From NCBI GenBank assembly GCA_016801885.1, contig CM028888.1, positions 2,712,501 to 2,776,500 of the forward strand: a DNA stretch of 64,000 bases, written 5' to 3'. This document shows positions 1-12,667 of this stretch, in pieces (positions within the stretch are counted from its first letter, which is position 1; each line of letters starts with the position of its first letter). The translations under genes were made by a program, and so were the position numbers. The stretch comes from Toxotes chatareus (Eukaryota; Chordata; Actinopteri; Toxotidae). The notes under the pieces were generated by a model. It ran no database searches. It was not told the DNA's origin and saw only the letters and a list, made by a program, of their open reading frames with translations.

Positions 1-1825
1 CGAGAAGTGCGCAAGGCCGAGTGGAAGGTCAAGGAGCAGAAACTCCAGGATGACATCAAGACCCTGCGAGATAAACTGCTCCTACTGGTGAGAAAGAAGG
101 ACAAAGGAAACGCAGCTTCATTCTGACAATAATCTAACGAGGGCTGTGAAGTTTATCATCACTGACTCACATTAAGAGTAATGCAGCTATTCCATACTCT
201 CCATAATGCTGGGATATTTGTGATTAACAAATTAAAACAAACAAAAACTGCCAAAATTTATGCAGCGGAGGTGAAGATACGTTTAGTCCCCAGTACAGAT
301 TGAGTGCCAAAAACCCAGGATCCTACGTTTCCCATGATATAGCTCAATAACATCTTTCATTAGACCCTTCCTGTTTGGTAAACACACGTTTTTCAAACCC
401 CACACCTTTAAATTGAAACGCAGGCTTTTTATTAAAGAATTGTAGTCTCCAGGCATCAGCCGAGATAACCCTGTTGACACCCGCAGGGTGATTTTCTCAG
501 ATTGACAAAGCTCCTCTGGAGCTGCAGCAGACATTAAAGAAATGTTTTCTCTGGCTGAGTGGTATGAGTCATACAGAATACATTTATTTTGACTTGAAAA
601 ATTTAACATTGGTGTAGTTAGACATGAAAAAAACTTACCAAAGGGATTGTATAATGTCAGACTTTTCCTTTAAAAATATATTTATGTACCTTATCAGGTG
701 TTAAGATGGAGGAGGAATACGGTTTTAACATTCACCATAAATCAAATACATGACTGTAACATTAATATTCAGGAGCTGGTTTGTGTTCATACATACTGCT
801 GTAAATGCTGTGAATTTGAGAATATTCTTCTTTCTGCCTGTGTTTGTTTGTTTGTTTGTTTCAGGGTCGGGAACGATCTTCTCCGGACCACCGGCGACAC
901 TCCATGCTGGACCCCTCGGCCCTGGACTCAGAGGTGAACCGCCTGCGCCAGCGGCTGCTCAGCACTGAGGATGCCCTGAGGAACGCCCTGGAACACAACC
1001 AGCAGGTTGACCAACTGGTCCAGGCCATGCGCAGGAATCCAGATAAAAGCCCGGTAAAACTGCAAAGAAACCTTACTTTGATAGGTTCAGCTCGGAAAAC
1101 GATGACAGTTATTTTGGTGGCGGGCCGCTTGGGAAGATGTACACGTCAGAAGGGATGTCAAGATGCTTTTAGATATGAAAGAAGTGAGAAAGGGGCTTTA
1201 ATGTAAATTTAAAAGTTGTAAATATTACAGAAGTCATGTGTGCACTAATATGAATATTTTGTACTGAGAAAATGGGAGTTTAATATTTATTGTATTTTAA
1301 AGGAATGCTTTGACATTTTGAGAAAAGCACTTATTCACTCTCTTGAGGAGAGTTAGATGAGAAGACATTACTGCCGTCATGTCTGTGCCATAAATATGAA
1401 GCCAGCACCGGCAGCCGGTTAGCTTAGCTTAACACAAAGACTGGGAACATGAGGCCAAAGTAAAAACCAGTACATCTAAACTGTTGGTGATAGTTTAATA
1501 TTTACCATACAAACAGGAGAGTGGTATCAATCCTCGCATCTAAATCTCAGCAAGAAAGCATATTTCCCAAAATGTTGGAATAGCCCTTTAATGTTGTCTT
1601 CAAAGGTAATACAGCAAAATCATTTCTTGTATGACTGTGGTTTTCAGGTGCATGGAGCAAATTCAGCCAATGGGGTTCATCATCAGGAGTCAGACAGTAC
1701 TCAAGATGTTGGTATTCCTTCATTGTATTTTTTTTTTCTTTTTAGCAGTATTGATGCAGTGATACTGTTAAAACTTGTCAGTACTAAGACGCCTTATTTT
1801 TTTGGCTTTTCAGGAACAACGCTGA
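1..1825 (+). CDS. clip2: CLIP2 (CLIP-115) C-terminal exons, 5'-truncated by the window
   Basis: Last four coding exons of a coiled-coil protein: 1-87, 865-1053, 1648-1707 (or 1648-1711) and 1814-1825, all joined in phase 0. The first exon is heptad-like and rich in K/E/L (residues such as REVRKAEWKVKEQ), ending at a gtgaga donor. The second encodes DSEVNRLRQRLLSTEDALRN, again coiled coil. The third gives a short polar tail (HGANSANGVHHQESDSTQD). No CCHC zinc knuckles follow, as expected for CLIP2 and unlike CLIP1. CLIP2 is a cytoplasmic linker that binds microtubule plus ends through N-terminal CAP-Gly domains, which lie outside this window. The assignment rests on this coiled-coil tail plus the gtf2ird1 gene immediately downstream, the same neighbour as in mammals. 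The last junction is uncertain. A weak donor at 1708 gives an EQR-stop end; one at 1712 shifts the last residues to VGTTLI-stop at 1827-1829. Confidence 0.8.
1313..1575. mobile_element. MITE-like element in clip2 intron
   Basis: A 263 bp block bounded by inverted ends: the left end ACATTTTGAGAAA pairs with the reverse complement of the right end (ACATTTTGGGAAA), 12 of 13 identical. A looser inverted match continues inward for roughly 60 bp on each side. The interior contains GGTTAGCTTAGCTTAACACAAAGACTGG, split here by wording, which is a sequence type I recognise from abundant non-coding repeats in fish genomes. It has no coding capacity and sits between two clip2 exons. Confidence 0.6.
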
Positions 1826-2805
1826 TATGAGTAGAAGACATGAGACTGAACAGAGACGTGGAGAGGTACATCTTAAAAGGAAAAGCTCGTCCGACATTTC
1901 TCCTGATCCTGCGATGGACACCTGATGAACATTTCAGTTTACACTTAATACCAAAACAGTGAATCTCTATCTCCAGTGAATTTATGTGTTGTTGCAGAAA
2001 GCACCTATTAGCCAATCATGAAGACCGCTTAAAGTACTATAAGATATAATCAGGAAATGGGACATGGACATGAAGAATTATTATCGGTACAACTGCTGAT
2101 AAAGTACAGTACGGCAACTTTTGATGCTTTACAGTAGTTAGAAAGTTTGAATCTACAAGTTGCCAGGAACTCTTTGACAATTCAGAATTTTGATCCAGAA
2201 AGCAAAACAGCTGATGGACAGCGATGTGAAGAACTAAAGAACTGGTCTCGGTTGCTTCGTTTGTTTTATTTATTACTTTTACCTTTGCTCCTCCGCTTTG
2301 TAATAATCATCCGTACTGTAGGTGAGCTGCCTTGGCCAGTGACACTCAGAGAAACTCCCCGCTCAGTGAGGTGCCCTCACCTGATGAGAGGACTGGTTGC
2401 AAAGCCATCACAGTGACCCCATTTCCAGTATTCACACTCCTGCTTTCGTGCTCATTTGTAAGTGATCAGCATCATTGGAAGCATTAAAAAAAGAATACTC
2501 CACCCAAAGTCTGTCTTTTGAATATAAAACACATTTCATGTCCATCCATGTGCTGAGTTTATTCCCAACACTACTACTTTGCCAAAATATGGCTAAATTC
2601 ATTGCTTAATCTTCAAGGACAGCCCCTTTTGATACAGCGAAGGACTGATTTTAAGCAGTCTGTAATTAGTTTTTCATGTTTTTGGGCCTTGATCTTTTTT
2701 CTTTTGTGAAGTCAGTTACAAAAAGTGTGTTACAGCCCAGTGCTGCCCAGCTAGCATTAACACTTTAAGTACAAAGAATAAAAGTCTTCATTAAATTACT
2801 AATCA
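1826..2805 (+). other. clip2: clip2 3' UTR with poly(A) signal
   Basis: Non-coding sequence after the clip2 stop. A canonical AATAAA lies at 2777-2782 and is followed by AT-rich sequence, so cleavage is plausible near 2800. No downstream ORF has coding character. The exact 3' end is inferred. Confidence 0.5.
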
Positions 2806-5340
2806 TGGATGTGTCATGATATAAAAGAAAAAATGCAGAAAGTGGAGGAACGGTACAAAACAGTACTGTCTGAGAACATTGGCACACATATATAGCTTAT
2901 CAAAGAAAACAATACAGGACAGCATTTACCTATTCTATTTATTTTAACCCTCAGGTAGCTAATAAGGAGGTGGAAAGCATCATTAATAGTGCAGATACTT
3001 GAAGTCTGATATTGACTGGAGCTTTGTTTGGGGTGTTGGAACGTAAGAAATCAGAAATATACATATATGCAATTGTGAATCACCAACAACTGCTTATCAT
3101 GCTGTATTCTGAATCATCTATAGGTGCATTAGAACAGAGATTTATCTGTTACAGGACTGACTGTGATGATTTCAATACCAGTCCTCTCTCTTAAGGTGTT
3201 GGGTAAGGTGGCTGCTGGGTCAATCTCCTGAAAAGTAGTTCTTTTCAGCCGTTGCACATGAGCGGACTCCCTGCTAGGACTGAATATTGATATGAACCAG
3301 CCTGGGAGGCCTGCTGAGTTCAGCTCTGAGTGATGTTACAGTATGTTTATAGAATGAATACAGTGAATTATTCCGGACTTCTTCATTTACTAAAACTCCG
3401 CCTGACCCTGTTCCCATACATCTCTTACTCTGTCAGTCATGATCAGCTATTTTATTTACTCTACACTATGTATCAGTACAGACTCCATCCATACATTAGT
3501 ATTAACTATACATATGGTGCGACCTAGCGGCCCTATCTGATGTCCATTTGAGCCCAGTTTAATGAATCAAAATGTCCTGGATTACTTTACTGACCTTTTG
3601 GTGAGTCTGCGGAAGGGCTGTTACTGGAGCTACAACCCAAGCAACGGATTTAAGATGTTCCACTCATCCTTCCCCAGGTTGATAACATCTGGATTTCATT
3701 TGCAAACATATATAGAATTTATTATGTAAGTCTTCCAAATATTTGTTTTGTCCATTTGTTGACTGAACAAGGAGATCCTGTTTGTAGTTGGTGATAGGTC
3801 GCTATTGCTTTGCAGGAGAGACACTACGCAGAGGTGAGTGGTGTGCTTGGAGTAGTGTCTCCTAAGCAAAATATGTAGGGCAGGCGCTGGTCAGCACAGA
3901 TAAAACCTAAATTTTCCATTGGATATTGTACATGGCCTTTTTAGCTGGAGGGTTCATACCCTTTGGATTATTGCTGCAGTGGTTTCGGAGATTGAGTCAT
4001 TAAATATTAACAATGTGGGTGAGGGCTGGTGGTGTTTTATTTCACTCTCTTTCATATTTGTGTCACCTCTGTATGTTTGTTTTTGGGGGGCGAAGCACAG
4101 CATATTTCTGGGATATTTCTGCAGAGTTGATTAAAAGTGGTGTCAGACTTTGTGCCACTAAAAGGTTGGTTTGGGAAATTCAGCCAGAAATCATAACCAC
4201 TTACCCATTCCTCAGCCACACACACACACATACAACTTGTGAGCTAAAATAAACTCTGTTTTGTAGATCATATACCCTTTTCAGGGACATATTTGTTATT
4301 AAAATGAATTGATGTCAACCAGAAGAGGAGGAAATAATTCCTTTATGTAAAGAAAAGGGGGCCAAGTTCCTTGATGATGAAGATTAAACAACCAGACACT
4401 GAATATTTATTTACAATCTTTGGATTTCTAACCTCCAGATGTATCCCTTTTTCATTTGTTGGCGCTGGAAAATGTCAGGCCTTATCCACACATCTCAGTT
4501 TTTTGCTAGAGGGCAGACTGGTTATGCTGGTGACATTTGAATAAATAAGTGATAACTATATTTGCAGAAGTGAGAAAAAAAAAACTACTGCATATGTGAA
4601 TGACTGGCACAAACCTTTGTTTAACTGAATCCTTCAAACTGGTTTGGGGGTGAATTTGTTTTACAGTAAGAAGAACTAACCAAATTACAGGGATACTGGA
4701 TTGTATGTGTGGTTTCTGATTCGACTTTTATCTATATATATATATATATTTATATAAATGGTTGGTGACTCTGTTTATTATAAAATAAGTATTTGTTCCT
4801 TTCCACTAGGATTTGAACTTTACCCTATATTAAACAGACATGAGCTATTTTAGGCAATCACAAGAGTCATGGCGTAACTGTCATGGCCAGAAGATCCATG
4901 CAGCTACTATATATCCACTTTGGACAGACCCTAATCCTAAAAATAATTTGGATAGTGTACAACTATCACATCAAACCACCTTCATGCAATCTATGAGGGA
5001 TTTCTTAAAGCAATACTGCCAGTGTGAAGTTGCAGCCAAGTGGCAGACAGTGATTTACTGTCACAGCTCTAATAAAATAAGAAATGCACTAGGAATATTT
5101 CCCTTCCATGTAAATTTTGCTCCCTGGTGGGTTTTTTTCCAGAGGTTCCTCCGTTAATCCTGTATGTAAATCGCAGCCAATAGATGCTGTTGTTGAGTTG
5201 GGCTGGGATTAGCAGGAGGCGAATGAGTTTCAATTTTACTGGATTACAGAACAAAGAAAAGGGAAAGGGACACCCTGCTCTGTTAAGGGAAAAAGAGAAA
5301 TAAAACTGAGAAAAAATACACAAATAATAGACAATAAAAC
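2806..5340. other. clip2-gtf2ird1 intergenic interval
   Basis: AT-rich sequence with no ORF that I recognise and no splice-linked exons. It holds a short CA tract near 4217 and a TA dinucleotide tract at about 4732-4760. The ORF at 4840-5157 (105 codons) shows no family resemblance and atypical composition, so I do not call it a gene. Confidence 0.5.
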
Positions 5341-5800
5341 GTGCGATCGAAGTCAGCAGTGTCATGTTCCGGATTACGATGTTTTAGCGGACGGTACAGC
5401 TACATTGTGGATGGGAATTGTGAGCGTTTCTGATGGATTAAAACGGGGGAATAAACCTATTCCGGGATTGACCGCAGCAACAAGGCTATTTAATCGCTAA
5501 TTAAGGTGAGATTTCGCTGTCTGTTTTCACACTTTTGAACAGTCGTGCGGTGTGTTTTCGTTGCGTGTGCTGCTTTCTGTGACTGTACATTTAGAAATTA
5601 CGGATTATAAAATAATTTCTGGACTGGGGGAGGAGATGAAAGGAAAGTGCTAGCGCTAGCTAGCAAGAGGGCTAACGCAGTAGAGCTAACGAGTTTAAGC
5701 TAGCTAGTTAGCTAGCGCAACGTTATTATGATACCGTTAGCCAATTAGCCAGCGTTGATTAGTTAGACACACGGTAAGTAGCGTAGAAAGGTTATTGTTG
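5340..5800 (+). promoter_or_regulatory. gtf2ird1: CpG-rich promoter and candidate untranslated exon 1 of gtf2ird1
   Basis: CpG frequency jumps relative to the flanks from about 5340 to 5600. A strong donor (TTAAG|GTGAGA) falls at 5505/5506, so a non-coding first exon ending at 5505 is plausible. Downstream, 5640-5770 is dense in GCTAGC, GCTAAC and GTTAGC words that I also see at the dtx2 start. Mammalian GTF2IRD1 likewise begins with an untranslated exon before a long first intron. The transcription start was not determined; the call is inferred from composition, position and the donor. Confidence 0.45.
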
Positions 5801-8800
5801 GTTAACAGTAAACTCAGCCTAGAGGGACTCCTTCCTGTAACCTTGCGAGCGGAGCGCTAGCCTGTATTTATGATTGGGATACATCATCTGTCTGCCTGCT
5901 AAATTATCCCCCCATACATCGCTATCACTGACTATAAGGTTACAAGCTAGGACAACAAAGCCAGCTAGCTCAATTAGCCAAGGTAAACGAAAGAGGAAGC
6001 CACACATTTAAACTTAAGAACACAATCTGAATATATCAAACCTAACTAACAGCAGTGCTGAGTTAATTCCAGCCTTGCTACACCGTATTGATGTGCAGTA
6101 AAGTTGAACAATAAATTACTAAACGACTGCCATCGGTAATTACAATCACGTACTAAAAGTAGCACGGTCGGAGAAGTGTTTCTCAAACTAAAAAATAAAT
6201 AAATAAATATAACAACAACAACAACAACATTAGATCGAAAGGAAAACAAACACAAACTTGGATAAGGCAAACTCAAAGTGTTTCACTGCGTGACTCTGAA
6301 GCCAGATATTGGGTCTAATTTCCTCTCATTTTGGTCACAGCTGTGTGTGTTTGTGGTTGGGACCAGACGCCTTAAAGTTTAAAAACAGCTGACTGGAATA
6401 AAACTTTGTCAGCTCTAAGTGTCCGGCCGATTGAATTCACAAGACAAGAAAGAAATAGATGTATTGTACTCTCCACATACGCTCATTTCCTTTGGAGGAA
6501 CAGACCTTGACTTTATTTATTGCACTCCTGTCTCATATCCTGTGGTTTCGAGCTTTTCTTTTTTCTCCTGGGTCCAGATTTTCAAAGTAATTCCTCCCCT
6601 CACTCATGTGATGTGAACTTCATAGTAGATCTCCTGCCAGTATTTCCCAGCAAAAGAAGTTCTCACCACAGCTCCTCTCTCTATAGGTGCCAGATAATCT
6701 TTATCACACCAACTCGTATCGAAATCACACAACAGATAAAATAAGTCCTTTAACCAACTGTTTCTTGGCTGTCCATTTATCCTAATGTCCAAATGACCTA
6801 GATATCACAAATATCCAAGTAAAACAACAAAACAAAAAGTGCAACTCTTACAAGCTGTTCCTTTAAAACCCATCGTTTGTTGTTGTGTTTTGTACCAGGC
6901 AAATGCGACAATCACAACTTTTTTCCTGTTGTTCTGAATATATTTTGCTCTGGATAATGAATTTATCTAATGTCTAAATTTTATGGCTATGCTGTATAAA
7001 CCTATGATAAACCCACTGAATTGTTGATATGATGGCACATTTGATTACCCTTTTGAACACACCGCTTTAAGGTGTTGTTAATAGAAAAAGAAAATGTGTA
7101 AAAGTGGACCTCGTTACATGTTTGACCATTTATTACTATGTAGAAGTTCAGTTGTAATGTGATATGATTTTTGCCTTTAAGGACAACTCGTGATTTTGCA
7201 CGATTCATCCTGTTAACTGCAAATATGCAATATTTCTAAGCCCACACTGGATGATTAAACATATCATCCATAATATGTTAAGCTGTTCTCTCTGCTCCTT
7301 TGTTTACCATTGAATCCTGTTTGGCATCGCAGCAGTTAAAAATCATAACATCGAGGATGACATTACCAACATGCTGCGGCCTCAGGCTCAGGGTGTAAAT
7401 AAAAGGATTATGTTGGGTGCTGTAATGATAACTTGCCACACCCTGACTTACTGTAAAGTGTTAAAGGTATGTCAAAATTGCAGTCCTACTTTGTGTTTTT
7501 CTTGTTCTGAAAACCATTGTCTATTGTTGAGTTACTTGATGCATGTAATAATTCAGCTGTTCAGTTCCTTTAGCCATCTAACTAACAGACATTAAAACTA
7601 GAGCAACCAAGATTTAACAAGGTTTTTGCACAAAACACTTGTCTTAAGGGCCCTGTATACCTGTGGCATACCTCACAAAGGTGCTTTCCCTCATCTTGCC
7701 TAATTAGACTTAATGGACATGTAGAAACTGCGCTTTGATTGACGAGTCTCTGCTCCTCCTATTAGATGTGTTGCACTGGTTAGGGCAGGACAGGCTACAC
7801 CTACATCCCTGAGTGCGATACAGAACCTGACCGGCACAGTGCCTGTTTAAGCTGGTTGTGCAGCGCAAAAGCAAAATAACACAAATACCAACAGCATCAT
7901 AAAAATTACAGATAAATAATAAACACTTCACATGACTTTTTTTTGTGGCTGAATCCAAATGGTTAATGTACTACACTGTCTCTGCCAACACATTAAAGCA
8001 GTGAAAAGAAATGAAAGGTACCCCATGGAGTTATCTTGTAAACAAAGGTCCTGATGACATTTAGTGTTTCTCACAAAAAGGCATTTTGTGTATCTGTGGC
8101 CGGACAAACTGTGCTGAATACATTTCCTTTCTCATAAAACAAAGCTGTAATGACTTTTGTTGGCATGTTACTACTACCTGTAGACCAGTGGAATAGTGTG
8201 AGGTCATTGACAGGAAATGTGTAATGCATCTCCCAGATGCTCACGATTGCCTGTACAAAACACAAACAATCAGGGGCCCGCTCATAAAATCACTGCTCCA
8301 CAGGGCAATGATAGAGATTTAACATTACATGGAACAGCCAATTATTTTGGTTCATGAAGATTGTGACCTCACCTTGTTTTAGCTTTAGCTCTGTCCAACT
8401 TGAGTCTGAGCAGACGTGTAATTCGCCAGAATAATTGAAATGTGGGCGACCTTTAAATGACCTGCTCACCCATGTGGGTGGAAAACCATATATCTGTAAT
8501 GGTGACCTTGTGTGTTACCACATTATTATCTTTAAAAGCATGCACATATATATATATATCTAACATTCATATTCCTTTCCCCAAACATAATATGAGCTCA
8601 CATATAGGCCTTTTGATTTATTGTAAGTGAGCTGGGCTTGTTTCAGTCTGTACAGTGCCAACACTGAATAACAGCACTGACCTTGAGCCAGTGCTTTTAA
8701 GCCATATGTATAATGCACACAGACCATTTGAGCTACATTAGCACTTCATCTTTTCTGCAGCTGAAGCAGTACAGAAGTGTTGCCATCTAACAGAGTCTCA

Positions 8801-9719
8801 CACAGGTGTCACACATACCATGCCTGACAGGCCAGCGGCTTCATTTTTAGCGGTTTGACTATGGATGCCAGGTCAGAGATTTAATACTTATCAAGAACAG
8901 AATTCATATGTCAAGTGTAAACATTTGCCAAAAAAAAGGGCTTAAGCAAAAAACCTTAGTTAATTGTTGATGTAAATACTCAAAAACCCAGTCCCTCACC
9001 CTCTTTAGTTGTAAGGGCCCCTGACATAGAGCTGTGAAAACTACCTTTTTTGGTTCATATCAACATAAAAACTTAATTGGTCGCCTTGAATGTCTCGTGT
9101 AGATATTCACATTATTTGGATTTGTGTGCAAAGTACCCCTGTGTCAGTAAACAGCTTAATCGCATTACAGTCCTTTTTGGGTCCTCTTAAACAGGTTTTA
9201 TGCAGTTTCTGAGCAAATTTAAATTCACTTAGAGGTTAGCTCCAAACAACACTCAGGCAGATTGCCCAGGATTTAAAATGCAGGAAAAACCCTGCGAGAA
9301 CACGGTAATAAGACATGAACAGAAAGAGGTGGAAGATATAGATGTTTGTGATATCATTTATTTTTCACAACGTGCCTGAGCAGGGTGCACATGCTCATCG
9401 AGTCCAGGAAAAGTGCCTGTTTTTTTTTTTGTTTTGTTTTGTTTTTTTGTGTAACGGGTTGTTTTTGTGAAGTTATTGTGGACCACTTTGTCCTAAAGCC
9501 AGAAATGAAAGAACAAAGTCCATGATGTTTTTGTGTGCTCAGAGAATACGTGAACAGTATTGGCATGTCCACAAAGTTTGCGTCATCCACTATCAATAGA
9601 GCAACTGCCTGATTTGTTGATGCAATCAACAAATCTTGAGATCATTACAGACACATGGGTATTGTGTGTTGCTTTATTTGCTAATGTTGTTCCACACTGC
9701 ACTGTTCGATATTCGCTGA

Positions 9720-10290
9720 GAGCCATAACAGCAGCGTGACATTATGCTTGAGCCTTCCTCCTTCAAAGCAGTTGACATGGCATTATCCTGAGCCTGTGCT
9801 TATCCCAACCTTCTCGCTACTTCCTTTGCCTTTTAAATATGGGAGGGAAAGAGGCCATCTATTTCGAGGCCGTAATAATTTAGGAGGGGGCTAATGTTTG
9901 CTGTGGCCTCAGGGGAGGCAGATTTAGATGGCCAATAGACTTGGCACGTTCAGACTGGTGCAGCTGAACCCCACCACACCCACCCTCCTCTTTCTCTCTC
10001 TGCCTCTGTCTCTCTCTCTATTGAGTCAGTGGTTTGGGCTTGCCAGAGGCTAGTATAATGGTTCCCAGTGTCTGGAGAGATTAAAGGCCAGAGCTGCATT
10101 GTTCAAATGCCCCGAGATTAGTTTCCAAGGAGACGGGTTTCAGTTGCCATGAGAACATAGTGCCTGGCTTTAGCTGAGCAGTTTTTCTTTAACAAATCCT
10201 ATCTGTTTGCCTCTTTACTTTTATTTACATTGTCTGTCGTTTTCGATAGGAAGTTTCTGGTCAAATGTTTTATGCAGTTGCCATGGTTGC
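9720..10290. promoter_or_regulatory. candidate intronic cis-regulatory element with RFX X-box-like sites
   Basis: This stretch is less AT-rich than its surroundings. It carries homeobox-type words (TAATAATTTA, GATTA) and three X-box-like motifs: GTTTCCAAGGAGAC at 10121-10134, GTTGCCATGAGAAC at 10143-10156 and GTTGCCATGGTTGC at 10277-10290. The RFX consensus is close to GTTGCCATGGCAAC. No ORF of note is present. The functional call is inference; conservation could not be tested. Confidence 0.3.
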
Positions 10291-10959
10291 CATTATGGTT
10301 CTTCACCTGCATTGGTTGTGGAAAGTTAAGGACTTATCTTGGTTTGCTTATGTCAGTATCTGTTTTTCCTGCGCCATCTGTCGGGGAGAGAAACCAAAGT
10401 GTAAATGGGTTCATATGACATCATCTGAGTGCTCTAATTAGCCCCACTTGACAAATGCAAACCATAAGCGGCTGATTTCAGATGGATTTGGCTTTTAGCC
10501 ATGCTAGCGGTATGACTCTAGGGACAATGACGAGCTATTGGATGGTCCAGCACTTTTTCATTGGATGGATTGCCATTAAACTTTGTACATTCATGGTCCC
10601 CAGGAGATAAATCCTACTGATGTTGGTGATTGTCTGAATTTCCCACCATGGAGCTGACACTTTCAGTTTTTAACATGATGTCCTCATTTCCCAGAGGATG
10701 TAGCCTAAGAACTTGGGTGATGTCTTGTGTTTTTACCAAGCGCCACCAGCTGGTTAAGGTTCCTTAACTCATACAGTGAAATATTTAAACTTCTACGAGA
10801 TGAATTGGCACAGAGTTCTGTACAGATATTGATTTGTCCTGGACGATGTATCCTGTTGACTTTGGTGACTTTCTAATGGACTTTTCCCCTAGTCCTCTTG
10901 AGACTGACATTTGTGGTTTGACATGAATGGTCTTGATAACTTTTGGATGTTTTTTTTGC

Positions 10960-11920
10960 AGTGCTCCTGGCTGACCCAGGATCTGCTGTGTCAGCTATTT
11001 TGCACATACCTGCCGTCTCCCTACCTGCCGAGCTCACCAATCAGAAGCGGTGTGCTGCTCGCGGACAGGTCAGGCTAACGCAATCAGTGTAACCTGCTCC
11101 ACCTGCTGCTTCATTTGTAAAATGGCTTCAGCTGGAGCAGAAGCGGAGTTACGGGATTTAATCCCCAAGAAAAAGAGCACGTCGCTCATTTGGGAGTATG
11201 TCGGGTTTGAGGCCGCAGACGTGCACCAGAAACAGATGCTGTGCAAAACCTGTCGCGCTAAAGTTGCGATATCCAGCGGAAACACGACCAGTTTATACCG
11301 GAGCTTGAAAAATCACCACAGGTAAATGATGCTCAGGCCCGAAGAAGCGAACAGACAATTACAGCATCTTTTACCAGCGTAACTCCGTATGATAAGAGCA
11401 GCCGAAGACACCGGCAGATAACGTGGTGAGTGTTAACACGGTCACCAACTTCCTCCACACGCTGGACAGAAGATGTGGGATTCCCCTCCCGCTGCTGTGC
11501 GTGTGAGTGGAAGGAAAAAGTGGCAACAGAGCTGAAAAATGTGGAGTATTATGCCACAATTCCTGAAATGTGGTCAAGCAGAAAGACCGAGCCGTACCTT
11601 AGTCTGACTGACGGCACACTTTCCCACTGACCACACTGACTGAGAGAGTATTGCCCTGGGGTATTTAACTTTTTGACTTCACACAGTTAAAGATTTTTTT
11701 GCACCACTTTAAGTTAAGACAGTCAAAGATGGCTCTTTTAGCATTAGAGTAATGGCATTTAATGTTGTAATGGTGTGATGTAGTTTTCTGTCATGTTTGT
11801 AAATGTTACTGTACATGGTGAATATTGCACTGAAGCTTAATTTGGAAAAAAAAATTGTGAATTAAATCAAAATCGCAATAACTGGCAGAAAAATCGCGAT
11901 TAGATCTTTTCCTGAATCCT
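10960..11920 (+). mobile_element. decayed hAT DNA transposon (BED-finger fragment)
   Basis: An ATG at 11122 opens a frame running to the stop at 11323-11325. It encodes a BED zinc-finger start (MASAGAEAELRDLIPKKKST, then SLIWEYVGF, LCKTCRAKV, SLKNHHR), typical of hAT/ZBED transposases. A second fragment near 11550-11630 reads PEMWSSRKTEPYLSLTDGTLSH, the segment that opens the hAT RNase-H-like core. The catalytic core itself is missing. The tail near 11850-11915, with repeated AATCGC words, resembles the hAT 3' ends found across fish. The boundaries are approximate, and the copy is internally deleted and non-functional. Confidence 0.7.
11122..11325 (+). pseudogene. hAT/ZBED-type BED-finger ORF fragment
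   Basis: 68-codon fragment with the BED signature: aromatic WEYVGF, C-x2-C (LCKTC), a GNTTSLYRSLKNHH helix and terminal histidines. Full hAT transposases run to several hundred residues, whereas this one stops just after the finger. The continuing sequence still resembles transposase in other frames. It is a remnant rather than a domesticated gene: nothing links it by splicing to gtf2ird1 exons. Confidence 0.65.
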
Positions 11921-12235
11921 ATTGCTCACCATGTTTGCATTGTCACTGTGAGCATGTTAACATGATGAAGAATATGAAATAAATATGATAGGTGAGGAAA
12001 AAGCCTCCACCCTCTTTTACTTCATTCACCTCCCAGCCTCCAGTATCAGACGGATGCTCAGAATTTAAGCTTGCATTTGCTTAAAGCCAAATCGAAGTGA
12101 TGTCAGAAGACGCTGCTTTGAATGCAGGTCACTGCTGCATGTGTACATGAATGCATGCTCAAACACATACGGGGTTTGTCGATGTCGCTCTGTCTCTGCA
12201 CACCTAAGCTCTGTTCATCTGGCCCCTGCAGAGGC

Positions 12236-12667
12236 ATGGCTCAGATGAGGAAGCTGGCATGCGATGGCATCAGGACGAATTCCCGGGGCGAGCCGCAGGT
12301 CCCGCTGGTGTCAGCCAGACAGGAGATCCTCACCAGCCTGGTTTCTGCCCTGGACTCAGTGGTATGTCCCAAAGCAAGTCACACACAGTGTGGTATCATT
12401 TTGGGTATCTAGGTCTGTGGTGTCTGGATGATTAACTGCTCGTTGCAAGTGAGCGAAAATCAACCGTACAGCATCTTAATAAACAGCTACATTAAATTTC
12501 TGATTTCTGTATCCTTGTTTTGCAGTGCATGGCGATGTCTAAGCTCAATGCTGAGGTGGCGTGCGTCACCGTACATGAGGACAGCGTGATTGCTGTCGGC
12601 ACAGACAAGGGCAGAGTGTTCCTCAACTCCAGGAGGGAAATCCAAACAGACTTCTACAAGTTTTGCC
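12236..12667 (+). CDS. gtf2ird1: gtf2ird1 coding exons 1-2: N-terminal region
   Basis: Exon 12236-12361 (acceptor CTGCAG just upstream) joins in phase 0 to 12526-12667. The joined product has the leucine-rich stretch EILTSLVSALDS followed by SKLNAEVACVTVHED and VGTDKGRVFLNSRREIQ, closely matching the mammalian N-terminus. This region carries the leucine-zipper-like segment used for family dimerisation. Reading upstream of the acceptor in the same frame gives an extended ORF, but it has no homology and crosses a clear splice site, so the ATG at 12236 is preferred. Confidence 0.92.

Larger units (their letters stand above)
5506..12231 (+). other. gtf2ird1: gtf2ird1 intron 1 (putative)
   Basis: 6.7 kb without coding exons. 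Contents seen: GCTAGC-rich sequence at 5640-5770, a TA tract near 8546, a candidate cis-regulatory segment at 9720-10290, and a decayed hAT transposon at about 10960-11920. The remainder is unremarkable AT-rich intronic sequence. ORFs here (for example 7710-7958 on the - strand) look like chance open frames. Confidence 0.5.

Noticed and set aside
4732..4760. TA tract as a promoter TATA element
   Set aside because: It is a dinucleotide microsatellite about 700 bp from the CpG-rich start region, with no other promoter features.
4840..5157. 105-codon ORF upstream of gtf2ird1
   Set aside because: No recognisable domain, no splice context, and composition like the surrounding AT-rich DNA. An open frame of this length is expected by chance in 64 kb.
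12122..12235. N-terminal extension of gtf2ird1 in the same open frame
   Set aside because: It crosses a clear CTGCAG acceptor, lacks homology to the family, and the downstream ATG has a good Kozak context.
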